Source: Undaria pinnatifida (lineage: Eukaryota > Sar > Phaeophyceae > Laminariales > Alariaceae). Taken from it: DNA of 64,000 nt. The number at the start of each line of letters is the position of its first letter. Within the stretch, counting starts at the first letter, position 1. A program made the position numbers and the translations under genes. Below, in pieces: positions 43,568-53,215 of the stretch. The notes beneath the pieces were generated by a model. It searched no databases, was not told the DNA's origin, and was given only the letters and a program-made list of their open reading frames with translations. The stretch spans positions 1,404,189-1,468,188 of the forward strand of contig JABAKD010000027.1 of assembly GCA_012845835.1 (NCBI GenBank). The letters run 5' to 3'.

Positions 43568-44567
43568 TGGGTTGTCAGGAGTTTCTGGCGTCGAGTGATT
43601 CGGAGAGTTCTAAGGCCTGGGCGTTGATCGAGTTTGCATCGTGGTGTTGTGCGTCGGAAGGTAACCTGGCGAATACGATTTCCGGGAAATTTGCGGCGGT
43701 GCAGTACTTCCACCGGTTGAGGGTAGGAGTGGAGCTGCCGATCACGGCTCCCGTGGTCCAGTGTGCGCTCAGAGGTATTGCACGGGCCCACGTGACGGCA
43801 GGAACGCCACGCCGCGCACGCTTACCGGTGTCTTTTGGTATGCTTCTCGCGGGGGAAACCCTCATTCCCACGTGGGGCCCGGAGGGGAAAGTGTTGTGGT
43901 TGTGTTTGTGTCTGAGTTACTCCCTGCTGACGCGATCGGACGAAATGTTCGCCGCGGATTCGGGGGCGGTGCACCCTGTGCACTGCCTGACGCGGGGTGA
44001 CGTGGCGTTTTTCGCCAACGGCACACAGTTGGGTAACACGCGGGGGCAACAGTCCGACAAGGTAGAGGTGCGGTTTAAGGGGCATAAGAGTGATCAGGGA
44101 CAGGTCGGAAGTGTGCTCGCGCGGACTCGAAGCGAGGTGCGCGGGCCGAGGTCGTCCTTTAGGGCAGACGGCGGGGCCGTTGCCCTTATGTTGGAGTTGA
44201 TGTCATGTTTCCCTGGTTTGCCCGACCACGCCCCCCTTGCCTCGTATCGATGTGGCAAGGCCGTAAGAGTGGTTAGATATGGCCGTGCCTTACGAGCAAT
44301 CAAGGAGGTGGTGGCGAAGTCAGGTCGGAATCCCGATGAGTTCGCCCTGCACTCGTTGCGTATCGGAGGAGCGACCACGCTTGCGGCGGGGGGAGAGACA
44401 TATCGGAACGAGTGATCCAGAGAGAGGGGAGGTGGAGGCCCGACGCGTACAAGGCGTACACGCGTAATAACATAGACGATTCCACGAGGGTGTCACGTAA
44501 GCTTGCGAGGGCAAAGGTGGCAAAGGAGAGACAGCCGGGGGAAGGAACAGTATGGGGTAGAAAATAA
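43369..44567 (+). pseudogene. YR element tyrosine recombinase, one-base frameshift
   Basis: The frame lies -1 relative to pol and overlaps its last ~200 bases. A TGATG stop/start overlap at 43565-43569 offers an ATG. However, the core-binding domain already begins upstream (SVASSTRRTYESGRRSWSTF), so a -1 frameshift or an upstream start is more likely. Catalytic landmarks are SYSLLTRSDE (first Arg), ALHSLRIGGATTLAAGG (His-x-x-Arg) and, after a frame change, RWRPDAYKAYTRNN with the catalytic Tyr. The frame breaks in the six-G run 44388-44393, and one extra G would restore it. The downstream frame stops at 44565-44567, 40 bp before B1. Such enzymes integrate the circular cDNA by recombination. 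The break may be real or a sequence error. Confidence 0.85.
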
Positions 44568-44607
44568 CTAAGAGTACGGGAAACAGTAGTCTCACATTAC
44601 CTCGGTG

Positions 44608-44849
44608 TTGGAGGAGTCGAATGGTACCGTACCATTCGGAGGCTTGGTCATCCGAGACAACTGTAGGCCGTACTAGTTAGGAACCCGGCCGGTATCATAG
44701 TAGGGAGAGAGACAGTAAAATAGGGTGGTCGAGATACTCAGGGTATCGCAGGAAGCTGCGATACAGGTATCTGGCCGAGGGGAGGAACCTCTCTCTCCCA
44801 CGACTCAGGAAACGATAATGACAATGCAATTCGAGAGATATACAATAAA
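44608..44849 (+). repeat. YR element terminal repeat B1
   Basis: 242 bp from TTGGAGGAGTCG to TACAATAAA, one base different from 45248-45489. It contains two perfect hairpins: CGAATGGTA/TACCATTCG with a CCG loop, and GTATCGCAG/CTGCGATAC with a four-base loop. Confidence 0.93.
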
Positions 44850-45128
44850 GGGTAGTTTTGTCCGTAGACGAAGTAACGGCCTCCGCAAACGAAGTAACGG
44901 ACAAAGCAGGGTTTATTGGAGACATACCGAGGCATGTCTGTATCGGGAACTGGGATAGAGCAAGTTTGGTTTTGGGGATGGAAGGGCCTGCACGCAGTCC
45001 TTTCGAGAAAGGCATCGCGTGTAGGTCAGCATCCCCACGTCGGGCACGAGCAAGCACGAGGTCCTGTGACGAGCACGGGCAGACGTGAGGTAGTCGCTGG
45101 TTTGGCCATCCAAGCCAGGTATTTGTGC
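44850..45128 (+). repeat. YR element internal repeat A2
   Basis: Identical to A1 at 36431-36709. It abuts B1 directly; the B1/A2 junction (AATAAA-GGGTAG) is the likely copy of the circle junction. Confidence 0.93.
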
Positions 45129-45247
45129 CTTCTTTTCTGCCGCCCCACCCTCCCATTTTTTCTTTCGAAGGGGGGGGGGGGGAGGCAAGAGTAGCTGGGG
45201 TTATGGATGTTTTTTTTTATTTTCCGTTATGGTTTACTTGAGTTAGA

Positions 45248-45489
45248 TTGGAGGAGTCGAATGGTACCGTACCATTCGGAGGCTTGGTCATCCGAGACAA
45301 CTGTAGGCCGTACTAGTTAGGAACCCGGCCGGTATCATAGTAGGGAGAGGGACAGTAAAATAGGGTGGTCGAGATACTCAGGGTATCGCAGGAAGCTGCG
45401 ATACAGGTATCTGGCCGAGGGGAGGAACCTCTCTCTCCCACGACTCAGGAAACGATAATGACAATGCAATTCGAGAGATATACAATAAA
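45248..45489 (+). repeat. YR element terminal repeat B2
   Basis: 242-bp copy of B1 that ends the element at TACAATAAA. A 119-bp spacer (45129-45247) with a G12-type run separates it from A2. Confidence 0.93.
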
Positions 45490-45759
45490 ACTGACGATTC
45501 GTATTTCTCCCCCTAGTGCTCAATGGCGTAGACAGTGCATGGCCACATACATCACCTCGCATGTTGTATTTAACAATACCTATCTCTTTCGTACAATTAG
45601 CCATGTCAGCAAATAATGGTAACTGTATGATGGTGGTGACAAACAGTGCATGACCACATCACGTCGCCTGTTGTATTTGGCAATACGTATCTCTTTCTTA
45701 TAATTAGCGATGTCTGAAAATAATGGTAATTACACATATTCTAAAAAATATTTTAGCTT
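45490..45759. repeat. Right flank with ~110-bp tandem duplication
   Basis: CAGTGCATGRCCACAT...CAATACSTATCTCTTTC...AATAATGGTAA occurs twice, at about 45533-45624 and 45643-45733. No gene. Confidence 0.7.
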
Positions 45760-46750
45760 TCGATCCATGTACAACAACAAATTATGAAACTTTAACACGT
45801 TATTTACTACGCTTAAACACTGGGTTGCATGCTGCATCTAACATCAAACCTTCTAGAATAGTAAACATTACCAGGCAGATGACATAAAGGGGTGTCTTCT
45901 TGCTACAATCGTCAGGTTTGTCCCCTTTAAGGATTTATAGTTTCCGCGCACATATTGAAATGTCCCGTCCCCCGCACCCGCACCCCCCCCCTCCCCCTCC
46001 CCTGATCCCTCTTTTTCAAAAAAAACCCTACTCTTTCCCCCCCCCCCCCCGTCCCCCGATCCCTCCCCCCCTCCCCCCCCCTTCCGCCTAGTTTGTCCAA
46101 ACGCCCCACTCACAATCGAAATCGGCCAGAGTAATAAACACCTATACGCGGTTGATATCACGTCATTACCTTTCTGACCATCCATGACGTAGTTTTCATT
46201 CTTTCCCCCCGCCCCCCCCCCAAAAAAAACCTCCAACGCCCCCTCTTGTCCAACCATCTGCACGATCGTCTAGACCTAGCACCACGCGTATAACAAGCCC
46301 CTACATATCTTTGATCTCACAGTCGGAGTGTATTTGAATATTATTTGTGACCTAAATCTCCTAACCCCCCCCCCCCTTCTAGCTCTCCCTTGCTCAAACG
46401 CCCCACCTAATATCGAAATCCGCCAGATTAATAAACACTTCGCGCACTGGATATCACCTTATTATCTTTCTAGAGACATCCATGCCGCTGCTTTCGCCCC
46501 CCCCCCCCGTCCCGAACGCCCCCTTCTTCCCCACCACCCGCACCATCGCCTAGACCTAGCACCACACGTGTAACAAACCCCTCACCTATAAAAAAACCCT
46601 TCCCCCCCCCCCCCCTCCCCCCCCGCCCCCACCCCCCACCTCCCCAAACCCCCCCACCCCATCTCAACCCCACCCCCTCGAACACTCCGCCCTCTCTCTA
46701 TTCACTGATTGTACGACTTACCCCAGGATATACATGATAAACTGATGCAT
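45760..46750 (+). repeat. C-rich modular repeat cluster 3
   Basis: Collinear with 28.49-30.0 kb. It has the lead block (ACAACAACAAATTATGAA), GGGTTGCATGCTGCATCTAA, a core module at 45908, poly-C runs, two CCTAGACCTAGCACCAC blocks, and the ATACATGATAAACTGATGCA end. It carries one copy of the 400-bp sub-block where cluster 1 has two. Confidence 0.85.
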
Positions 46751-48180
46751 TTATAAAAATCCATTACATATTTGTTCCATATACTTTTTCGAACGCGCGC
46801 ACACTGGTGGGGGTCCTTTCAACGCACACTGTGTCGGGCCCCTGCCAACGCACACTGAAGGGCGTCTCGGGGGGGGAGGGGGGCTCGGGGGGGGGCGCGT
46901 CGCCCCCCCCCCTACACTGCTAGTAGCATCCAAGCACCGTTCGGCTGCCCTGCCAACCCAGCGCTCGTGGTGCATTTTGGGACACACACCAACACCAACA
47001 CACACTACACTGCTAGTAGCATCCAAGCACCATTCGTCTGCCCTGCCAACCCAGCGCTCGTGGTACACTTTTAAAAATCCATTACATACTTTTTCCATAT
47101 ACTTTTTCGAACGCACGCACACTGGTGGGGGTCCTTTCAACGCACACTGTGTCGGGCCCCTGCCAACGCACACTGAAGGGCGTCTCGGCGGGGGAGGGGG
47201 GCTCGGGGGGGCGCGCGTCGCCCCCCCCCTACACTGCTAGTAGCATCCAAGCACCGTTCGGCTGCCCTGCCAACCCAGCGCTCGTGGTGCATTTTGGGAC
47301 ACACACCAAACCCAACATACACTACACTGCTAGTAGCATCCAAGCACCATTCGGCTGCCCTGCCAACCCAGCGCTCGTGGTGCATTTTGGGACACACACC
47401 AACACCAACACACACTACACTGCTAGTAGCGTCCAAGCACCGTTCGGCTGCCCTGCCAACCAAGCGCTCGTGGTGCATTTTGGGTCACACACACCAACAC
47501 CAACACACACCACACTACTGCTAGTAGTATCCAAGCACCGTTCGGCTGCCCTGCCTACCCAGCGCTTGTGGTGCATGCGTTGGAACGTTTGCGCCTCTGC
47601 TGTTCGATCCCGCCCGTGCGGGGCATTTGGGACAACGAGCACAACACACAACAAAAACATTTCACTTCGTTGTGCCCTGGGCTGCGGAAACAAATCCCCT
47701 CCCGAAAAACCGCCTCGTCCTTACAAAACCATAAAATTCAAACGGCTGCGCTACTCAAACGTCGCTACGAACTACGAACTACACCCTGGCACGCAAACAT
47801 CCAGCTGGGGGTGCATTTTGGGTCACGCACACACCAACACCAACACACACTACTACACTGCTATTAATAGTAGCATACAAGCACCGTTCGGCTGCCCTGC
47901 CAACCCAGCGCTGGTGGTGCATGCGCTGGAACGTTTGCGCCTCTGCTGTTCGATCCTGCCCGTGCGGGGCTTTTGGGACAACGAACACAACACACACCAA
48001 AAACATTTCACTTCGTTGTGCCCTGGGCTGCGGAAACAAATCCCCTCCCGAAAAACCGCCTCGTCCTTACAAAACCATAAAATTCAGACGGCTGCGCTTC
48101 AAATCAAACGGCGCTACAAACTACACCCTGGCACGCAAACAACCTCGCAGCGCACACCGCACACCCTCTATTTCTATCCC
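46751..48180 (+). repeat. Complex tandem repeats, ~95-bp and ~310-350-bp units
   Basis: CCAAGCACCRTTCGGCTGCC and CAGCGCTCGTGGTGCATTTT recur about seven times at roughly 95-bp intervals. A 313-bp segment (from ATCCATTACATA) is duplicated at 46755 and 47068. A segment starting TGGAACGTTTGCGCCTCTGC is duplicated at 47580 and 47929 and begins a third, diverged copy near 48210. A 465-codon frame crosses the block, but the repeats appear in different frames within it, so it is probably not a gene. Confidence 0.85.
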
Positions 48181-48499
48181 TCGTCGGATACACCGCGCTC
48201 CTTGGCGTTGCGCTGGAAATTTTGTGCCTCTGCTGTTCGATCCTGCCCGTCTGGTCTGCCGTGTCTGCGTGCGGCGGCGACTACATCCTTTAGGTCGGCT
48301 GCTGCATACTTTCTCTCGCTGGTTCCTGTCGCAGCTCATCTCCGCCGCGTGCTGTGGGTGTCTGCTATGAGCCTCTTCGCTCGTTCTAGGCTCCTCCTCC
48401 TCTGCGGCTGCGTGCTCTTCGCCCTCTTCAAACCTTACGGCGTACCACCTCCTCGTGCTGCGGCGGAATCTCCGCACACACACCATGCAGCGGAACGTC

Positions 48500-48960
48500 C
48501 CTTCAGCAGGGCGGTATCTTGACGACTGGGGAGACCAACTCTTCCGGTACACACTCAGACGGCTCTCTCTGTGTGGTACATACATGTGTAGCGCAGCAGT
48601 ACTCCTGTGTGTTTGCGTGTGTAGGATACGCGTACGTGTTCGAACCTGCCATGCTACCTCACCTCCCTCCAGCGTTCCTGCGGTAAATCCCTTCCATCAC
48701 CACCTGTGTATGCAGGTGTGTACAGCGGTGTGCACACAGCTCTCGCTGTCTGTGTGTGTAGTACACATACATGTTTATGACATGTGTAGCGCAGCAGTAC
48801 TCCTGTGCGTTTGCGTGTGTAGGATGCGCGTACGTGTTCGAACCTGCCATCATACTACCTCACTTTCCTCCAGCGTTCTTGCGGTACAAATCGCTTCCAT
48901 CACCACCTGTGTATGCATCATCTCCTATGCATGTTATCTGCGTACAACGTAACCCGTGCA
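48500..48960. repeat. ~175-bp tandem duplication
   Basis: GTAGCGCAGCAGTACTCCTG occurs at about 48585 and 48785. Both copies continue through TACGTGTTCGAACCTGCCAT and TTCCATCACCACCTGTGTAT. Confidence 0.85.
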
Positions 48961-49059
48961 TGCGCACATTGTCATCACATCGTGCGGCCTTCCTCGCCAA
49001 ATTCTGCTGTTCCCTTTACAGGGGACTAAGTACGAGCATCCTATGGGTGACATTCTCCG

Positions 49060-49760
49060 CCTCAAAGCGAAAGTCGACGACTAAACACTCCGCCACTCCC
49101 GACGATCGCCAGGTGCCTTCTCGCGCAGTCAAGTGTGACAAAGCATTCAGCCACTCCCGACTATCGCCAAGAGCCTTCTCGCGCAGTCCAGCTTGAAAAA
49201 ACATTCAGCCACTCCCGACGATCGCCAAGTCCCTTTTCGCGCAGTTCAGTGTGACAAAACATTCCGCCACTCCCGACGATTGCCAAGTGGCTTCTCGCGC
49301 AGTCAAATGATATAAAACATTCCGCCACTCCCAACGATCGCAAGTAAGTGCCTTCTCGCGCAGCGAGCCACCAGTCAAGTGTGACAACACACTTCTCTAC
49401 TTAACTCCAGAAAACACTTGGCTAAACTTCAGCCACTCCCGACAATCGCCAAGTAAGTGCCTTCTCGCGCAGTCCAGTGTGAGAAGACATTCAGCCACTC
49501 CCGACGATCGCCAAGTGCCTTCTCGCGCAGTCCAGTGTTACAAAACATTCCGCCACTCCCGACGATCGCCAAGTGACTTCTCGCGCAGTCAAATGTTATA
49601 AAACATTCCGCCACTCCCGACGATCGCCAAGTGACTTCTCGCGAAGTCAAATGTTATGAAACACTCCGCCACTCCCGACGATCGTCAAGTAAGTGCCTTC
49701 TCGCGCAGCGAGCGACCAGTCAAGTGTGACAAAACACATCTCCACTTAACACCAAAAAGC
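49060..49760. repeat. ~58-bp minisatellite with higher-order duplication
   Basis: About ten units of CCGCCACTCCCGACGATCGC followed by CAAGTGCCTTCTCGCGCAGT and a CAAGTGTGACAAAAC word. Two longer variants (49324-49440 and 49680-49775) carry an extra CGAGCGACCAG insert and a TTGGCTGAAC tail, so the array is built of two larger blocks. There is no associated cas-like gene and the units vary, so this is not a CRISPR array. Confidence 0.85.
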
Positions 49761-49779
49761 CCTTGGCTGAACATGTATT

Positions 49780-50350
49780 GTTTCCAAAATCGTCACATTT
49801 ATCCCCTCAAAATAATGTATAGTTTCCACGCACAGATTGAGCTGCCCCACACGCCCCACCCTCGCCCCCCCCCCCCCCACTGATAAACTGGTGCATTTTC
49901 TTTTTCTTCCCCAAAACCGTCAGATTTATCCCCTCAAAAGGATTTATAGCTTACATGCACAAATTGCTTCCTTCCCCCCCCCCCCCCCCCCCCCCCTCCA
50001 ACCCCGCTCGCTTTTGATCAAAACCAGGCCCCCACGTCCTTCAAAACTCCGCCCCCCCCCTCACCGGTTATTCGACTTACAGGATTCACTTGATAAAAGG
50101 ATACCTTTCCCTCCACAGCTGTCAGATTTTGTCCCCCTTAGAAACGGGTTTCATAGTTTCCGCGCACAGACTGACTAAAATCACCCTGTTGACCCTGATA
50201 GCTACACTGTAGTTGTAAGGGGAGTCGCCGACCTATATCCTTAATCAGGACACACAACTCGTAATGCGCGCGATCGGAGTATCACACACAGCTTGCAAAG
50301 ATGAGTTTCGACGAAATCTTTGATCTCACAGCTGGAGTGTATTTTCATTT
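49780..50350 (+). repeat. C-rich modular repeat cluster 4 (plus arm)
   Basis: Core modules at about 49791, 49919 and 50123, each with the following C-run, then the full terminal block ending CACAGCTGGAGTGTATTTTC at about 50345. Confidence 0.85.
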
Positions 50351-50364
50351 TTTTATAATAATGA

Positions 50365-50660
50365 CAAGAATACACTCCATCCAACTTTGAGATGAAGTAT
50401 ATATGTCGTCGAAACTCATCTTTCGTAAGCTGTGTTGATACCCCGATCGCGCGTATTACGGGTTGTGTGTCCTCATTAAGGATATAGGTAGGCGACTCCC
50501 CTTGCAACCACCGTGTAGCTATCAGGGTCAACAGGGTGATGTTAGGCAGTCTGTGCGCGGAAACAATAAAAAAAAACAGTTTTTGAGGGGGACAAAATCC
50601 GACATCTGTGGAAGGAAATGCATCAGTTTATTAAGTGTATCATGTAAGTCGTACAACCGA
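50365..50660 (-). repeat. C-rich repeat, inverted arm
   Basis: Reverse-orientation copy of the terminal block and core module, running back to a G-rich tract at about 50660. Together with 50050-50350 it forms a large inverted repeat of about 290-bp arms with a spacer of only about 15 bp. A further partial minus copy lies at 50765-50870. Confidence 0.85.
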
Positions 50661-50870
50661 TGAGGGGAGGGTGGTTTTTTTTAGGGCGTGGGGGCCGGGG
50701 TTTGAGCAAGAAAGAGCGGGGTGGGAGGAGGGGGACGGACGGGGGCATATACCATATCAAAAAAATAAAAATACACTCCGCGGACCGGCTGTGAGATTGA
50801 AGATTTTGTCGAAACTTGTCTTTGCAAACTGTGTGTGATACTCCGATCGCGCGTATTATGGGTTGTGCAG

Positions 50871-51235
50871 ATCAAAGCTGACGCAATTTTTGGCGCATGG
50901 CTCGCCCCAGACAAATGTAATAGTGAAATCGGGAGTCTGCTTACGATGTGCTAGATCTATACTACTGGTACATACGTCGATGTATTCGCTCCTGGCAAAA
51001 TAACGACTACATCGCCTTCCACCCAAAAAATATGTTTCACGTGGTACTTATCACGCGACGCATACGCAAGTCAGAAGACTCAAGTCAATTGGAAAAAAGA
51101 AGAGAAAAGAAAAGACAAAAATACCTTGTGCCAGGTACATTATACGTGTGTGCCCTACTAAAACAAAGGCAGGTAAAATACGTACACCATGCCGTATGGT
51201 ATATAAGCCTATTTAACATTGTCTTTTGCTAAGGG
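50871..51235. other. Unassigned interval
   Basis: A plus frame from about 50873 encodes IKADAIFGAWLAPDKCNSEI-like residues for about 25 codons, with no recognised family. A second frame (50948-51232) is Lys/Arg-rich. Neither is supported as a gene. Confidence 0.3.
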
Positions 51236-51690
51236 TCACGCTGGTGCTGCGTTGTTCACTCGCCAAGTGTGCCCTGAGTGCCTGAGGTGCCAGATAGAAA
51301 CGAAATTTCCAAGGTTGGGTTCTGTAGGGTACGCACAAACCGTACGCGGGGTATTTACCCCGGGTATTAATTACCCTACAAAGAACAGCAGTAAGATCCG
51401 TAGGGTATTCATACCCGTACCCGGAACTTCTGGAGGTTCTGTACGAGTGACATTCACACCCGTGCCCGGAACTTCTGGACGATCTACATGCCAGTGCTAC
51501 AAATACCCGGGGTACGGGTATACAATTCTTTTAACGCATGTGAGATCTGTACGCTCGTGCCACATTACCCGGAACTTCTGTGACTTCTGTAACACTTGTG
51601 GCACAAACAGTACCCGGGGTACGGGTATACCTTTGTTACAATACCCGGGGAGGTCACGTGAATTAGTTCAGGCTTAATAACCCAAAGAGT
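51236..51690 (+). repeat. GAACTTC minisatellite, left part
   Basis: CCCGGAACTTCTGG-type units with GTACCCG and GTGCCACA links occur at about 51421, 51466 and 51570. They are preceded by an ACTCGCCAAGTGTGCCCTGA block that recurs at about 52900. Confidence 0.75.
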
Positions 51691-51713
51691 GTATTATGCA
51701 TTTTATTATGATG

Positions 51714-52177
51714 TCATATCTTGCCGTCAGTGAAACCAACCCGAACACCGAATGTACAGAAGTAGCAGTACGTACCGTGTGTGATAGTAACACCTACTGT
51801 AGGTCCTGTCCATGTTTCTTTAGTTTCTAACCCGTAAGCACGTATAATATTAACAAAGGACGCTTTAGAATAAAAAAATATTCTTTTTTTATGAATTCGA
51901 TTCGATTTGGTGGCAACATACCTGGTACGAATTTGGCGCCTATTAGGAAACCACGTATTACGCATTTCCAATGTTTTCCGATCGGAATAAAAATACATAC
52001 ATACCAGGTAGATCTGCCGTGACGGCGATGCAGCAACCATTGACGTCTAGAAGTATCTTCTGTGTTTTCGGTAGCTTCGCTTCTTCTTTGTCGCGGCACT
52101 TGGCCTGTCGAGCTGTGGTGGCAAATATGGGCTTGCGGCCGCCATTATTTGTTTTGAAGCGCCATAGCCGGGGTAAG
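51714..52177 (-). CDS. Possible spliced host gene, 3' part, with an 18-nt exon
   Basis: On the minus strand an open exon (about 52177 to 52005) reads GGRKPIFATTARQAKCRDKE and KLPKTQKILLDVNGCCIAVT and ends at a GTATGT donor. An 18-nt exon (51939-51922) lies between TAATAG and GTATGT. A last exon (51826-51714) follows GGTTAG and ends in a stop (...VGVTITHG...GFTDGKI). All three join in phase 1. An AATAAA lies a few bases past the stop. The last exon could instead be cut by a GTACGT donor at 51775. No protein family is recognised and the 5' exons are missing. The agreement of frame, splice sites and poly(A) word is the only support. Confidence 0.4.
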
Positions 52178-52424
52178 CTATGGTATGATCATATCGCAGT
52201 ATAACCGTGAGCGCGGCTGTTGCCCAGGTCACCACGACTCATTGAGTTTCATGATTTATAGCCTCTATCGGTGGTGGTTTTGTCGACAATTCATAATTGC
52301 GACAGATGCCTCGGGGACATTTGCCCGTTGAGAACATGCCATGCAAGCTGGATTGAATCCTCCACTTCAAATCGAATCCCCCCCGAGGAGGTGCGCATTT
52401 TCACAGGTATTACCAGTACCCGGA

Positions 52425-53215
52425 ACTTCTGTAAGTTCTGCAGGACATTCATACCCGTACCCGGAACTTCTGTAAGTTCTGTACACCCGTGCCACAATAC
52501 CCGGAGCTTCCGGAAGTTCTGTAAGACGTTCATACCCGCACCTGAACTTCTGTTAGTTCTGTTGGACATTCGTACCAGTACCCGGAACGTCTGTGAGTTC
52601 TGTACGCCCGTGCCACAATCCCCGGAACTTCGGGAAGTTCTGTAACATTTTCATACCCTTACCCAAAACTTATGGAAGTTCTGTAAGACTCCCATACCCT
52701 TACTCGGAATCCACAACCCTACAGAACACAACCTTGGAAATTCAAACTTCGTTTCGCGCCCCTTTGGTCTTATCGCTACTACAATCTTCTTTTTGATCTG
52801 TCTCGATTATGTTGACGTTGAGGAGCGTTCATTACCATGTAAGTACTCAGTCGAAATTGGAGAGAAACTCGCTTCGTTTCGTGCCCCTTTGTCGTCCACT
52901 CGCCATGTGTGCCCTGTGCCCTGCGTGACTGATGTGCCGGCTTTGTTCGACGTTTCCAAGGTTATGATCTGTAGGGTTCGTGGATAACGGGTAAGGGTAT
53001 GGGAGTCTTATAGAACTTCCAGAAGTTTCGGGTACGGGTATGAAAGTGTTACAGAACTTCCAGAAGTTCCACGTATTATTGTGGCACGGACGTACAGACT
53101 TCACAGAAGTTCCGGGCGGGTGCAAAGAGTGCTTTACCCGTACCCCGGGTATTATGGCACGGGGTGTACAGAACTCACAGAAGTTCCGGGTACACGGGTA
53201 TAAATGAATGTCCTA
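52425..53215. repeat. Foldback repeat made of palindromic GAACTTC units
   Basis: The left arm (about 52425-52770) has six to seven units of about 45 bp with CCCGGAACTTCTGTAAGTTC. The right arm (about 52870-53210) carries the reverse complement (GAACTTCCAGAAGTTCCGGG). The bases next to the centre also pair (ACAACCCTACAG...CCTTGGAA on the left, CCAAGG...CTGTAGGGTT on the right). It resembles a large hairpin element of minisatellite origin. Confidence 0.75.

Larger units (their letters stand above)
36431..45489 (+). mobile_element. Complete Ngaro/PAT-like YR retrotransposon with split direct repeats
   Basis: Order: A1 (36431-36709), 3.3-kb leader, gag (39995-41332), in-frame TAG, pol with RT and RNase H (to 43567), tyrosine recombinase (to 44567), B1 (44608-44849), A2 (44850-45128), 119-bp spacer, B2 (45248-45489). 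A1 equals A2 with no difference seen; B1 and B2 differ at one base. A1...B1A2B2 is the split direct repeat layout known for Ngaro and PAT elements, which integrate through a circular intermediate with a tyrosine recombinase and make no target duplication. No methyltransferase domain is seen, which favours Ngaro over DIRS/PAT. AAA is shared by the left end, right end and B1/A2 junction, as expected for a crossover site. The element is about 9.06 kb and very young. Confidence 0.93.

Noticed and set aside
47125-48522. 465-codon plus frame
   Set aside because: It runs through tandem repeats that appear in different frames within the same ORF, and no domain is visible. The openness follows from repeat composition.
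49060-49760. Possible CRISPR array
   Set aside because: Units are about 58 bp, variable and without unique spacers, and no cas genes are present.
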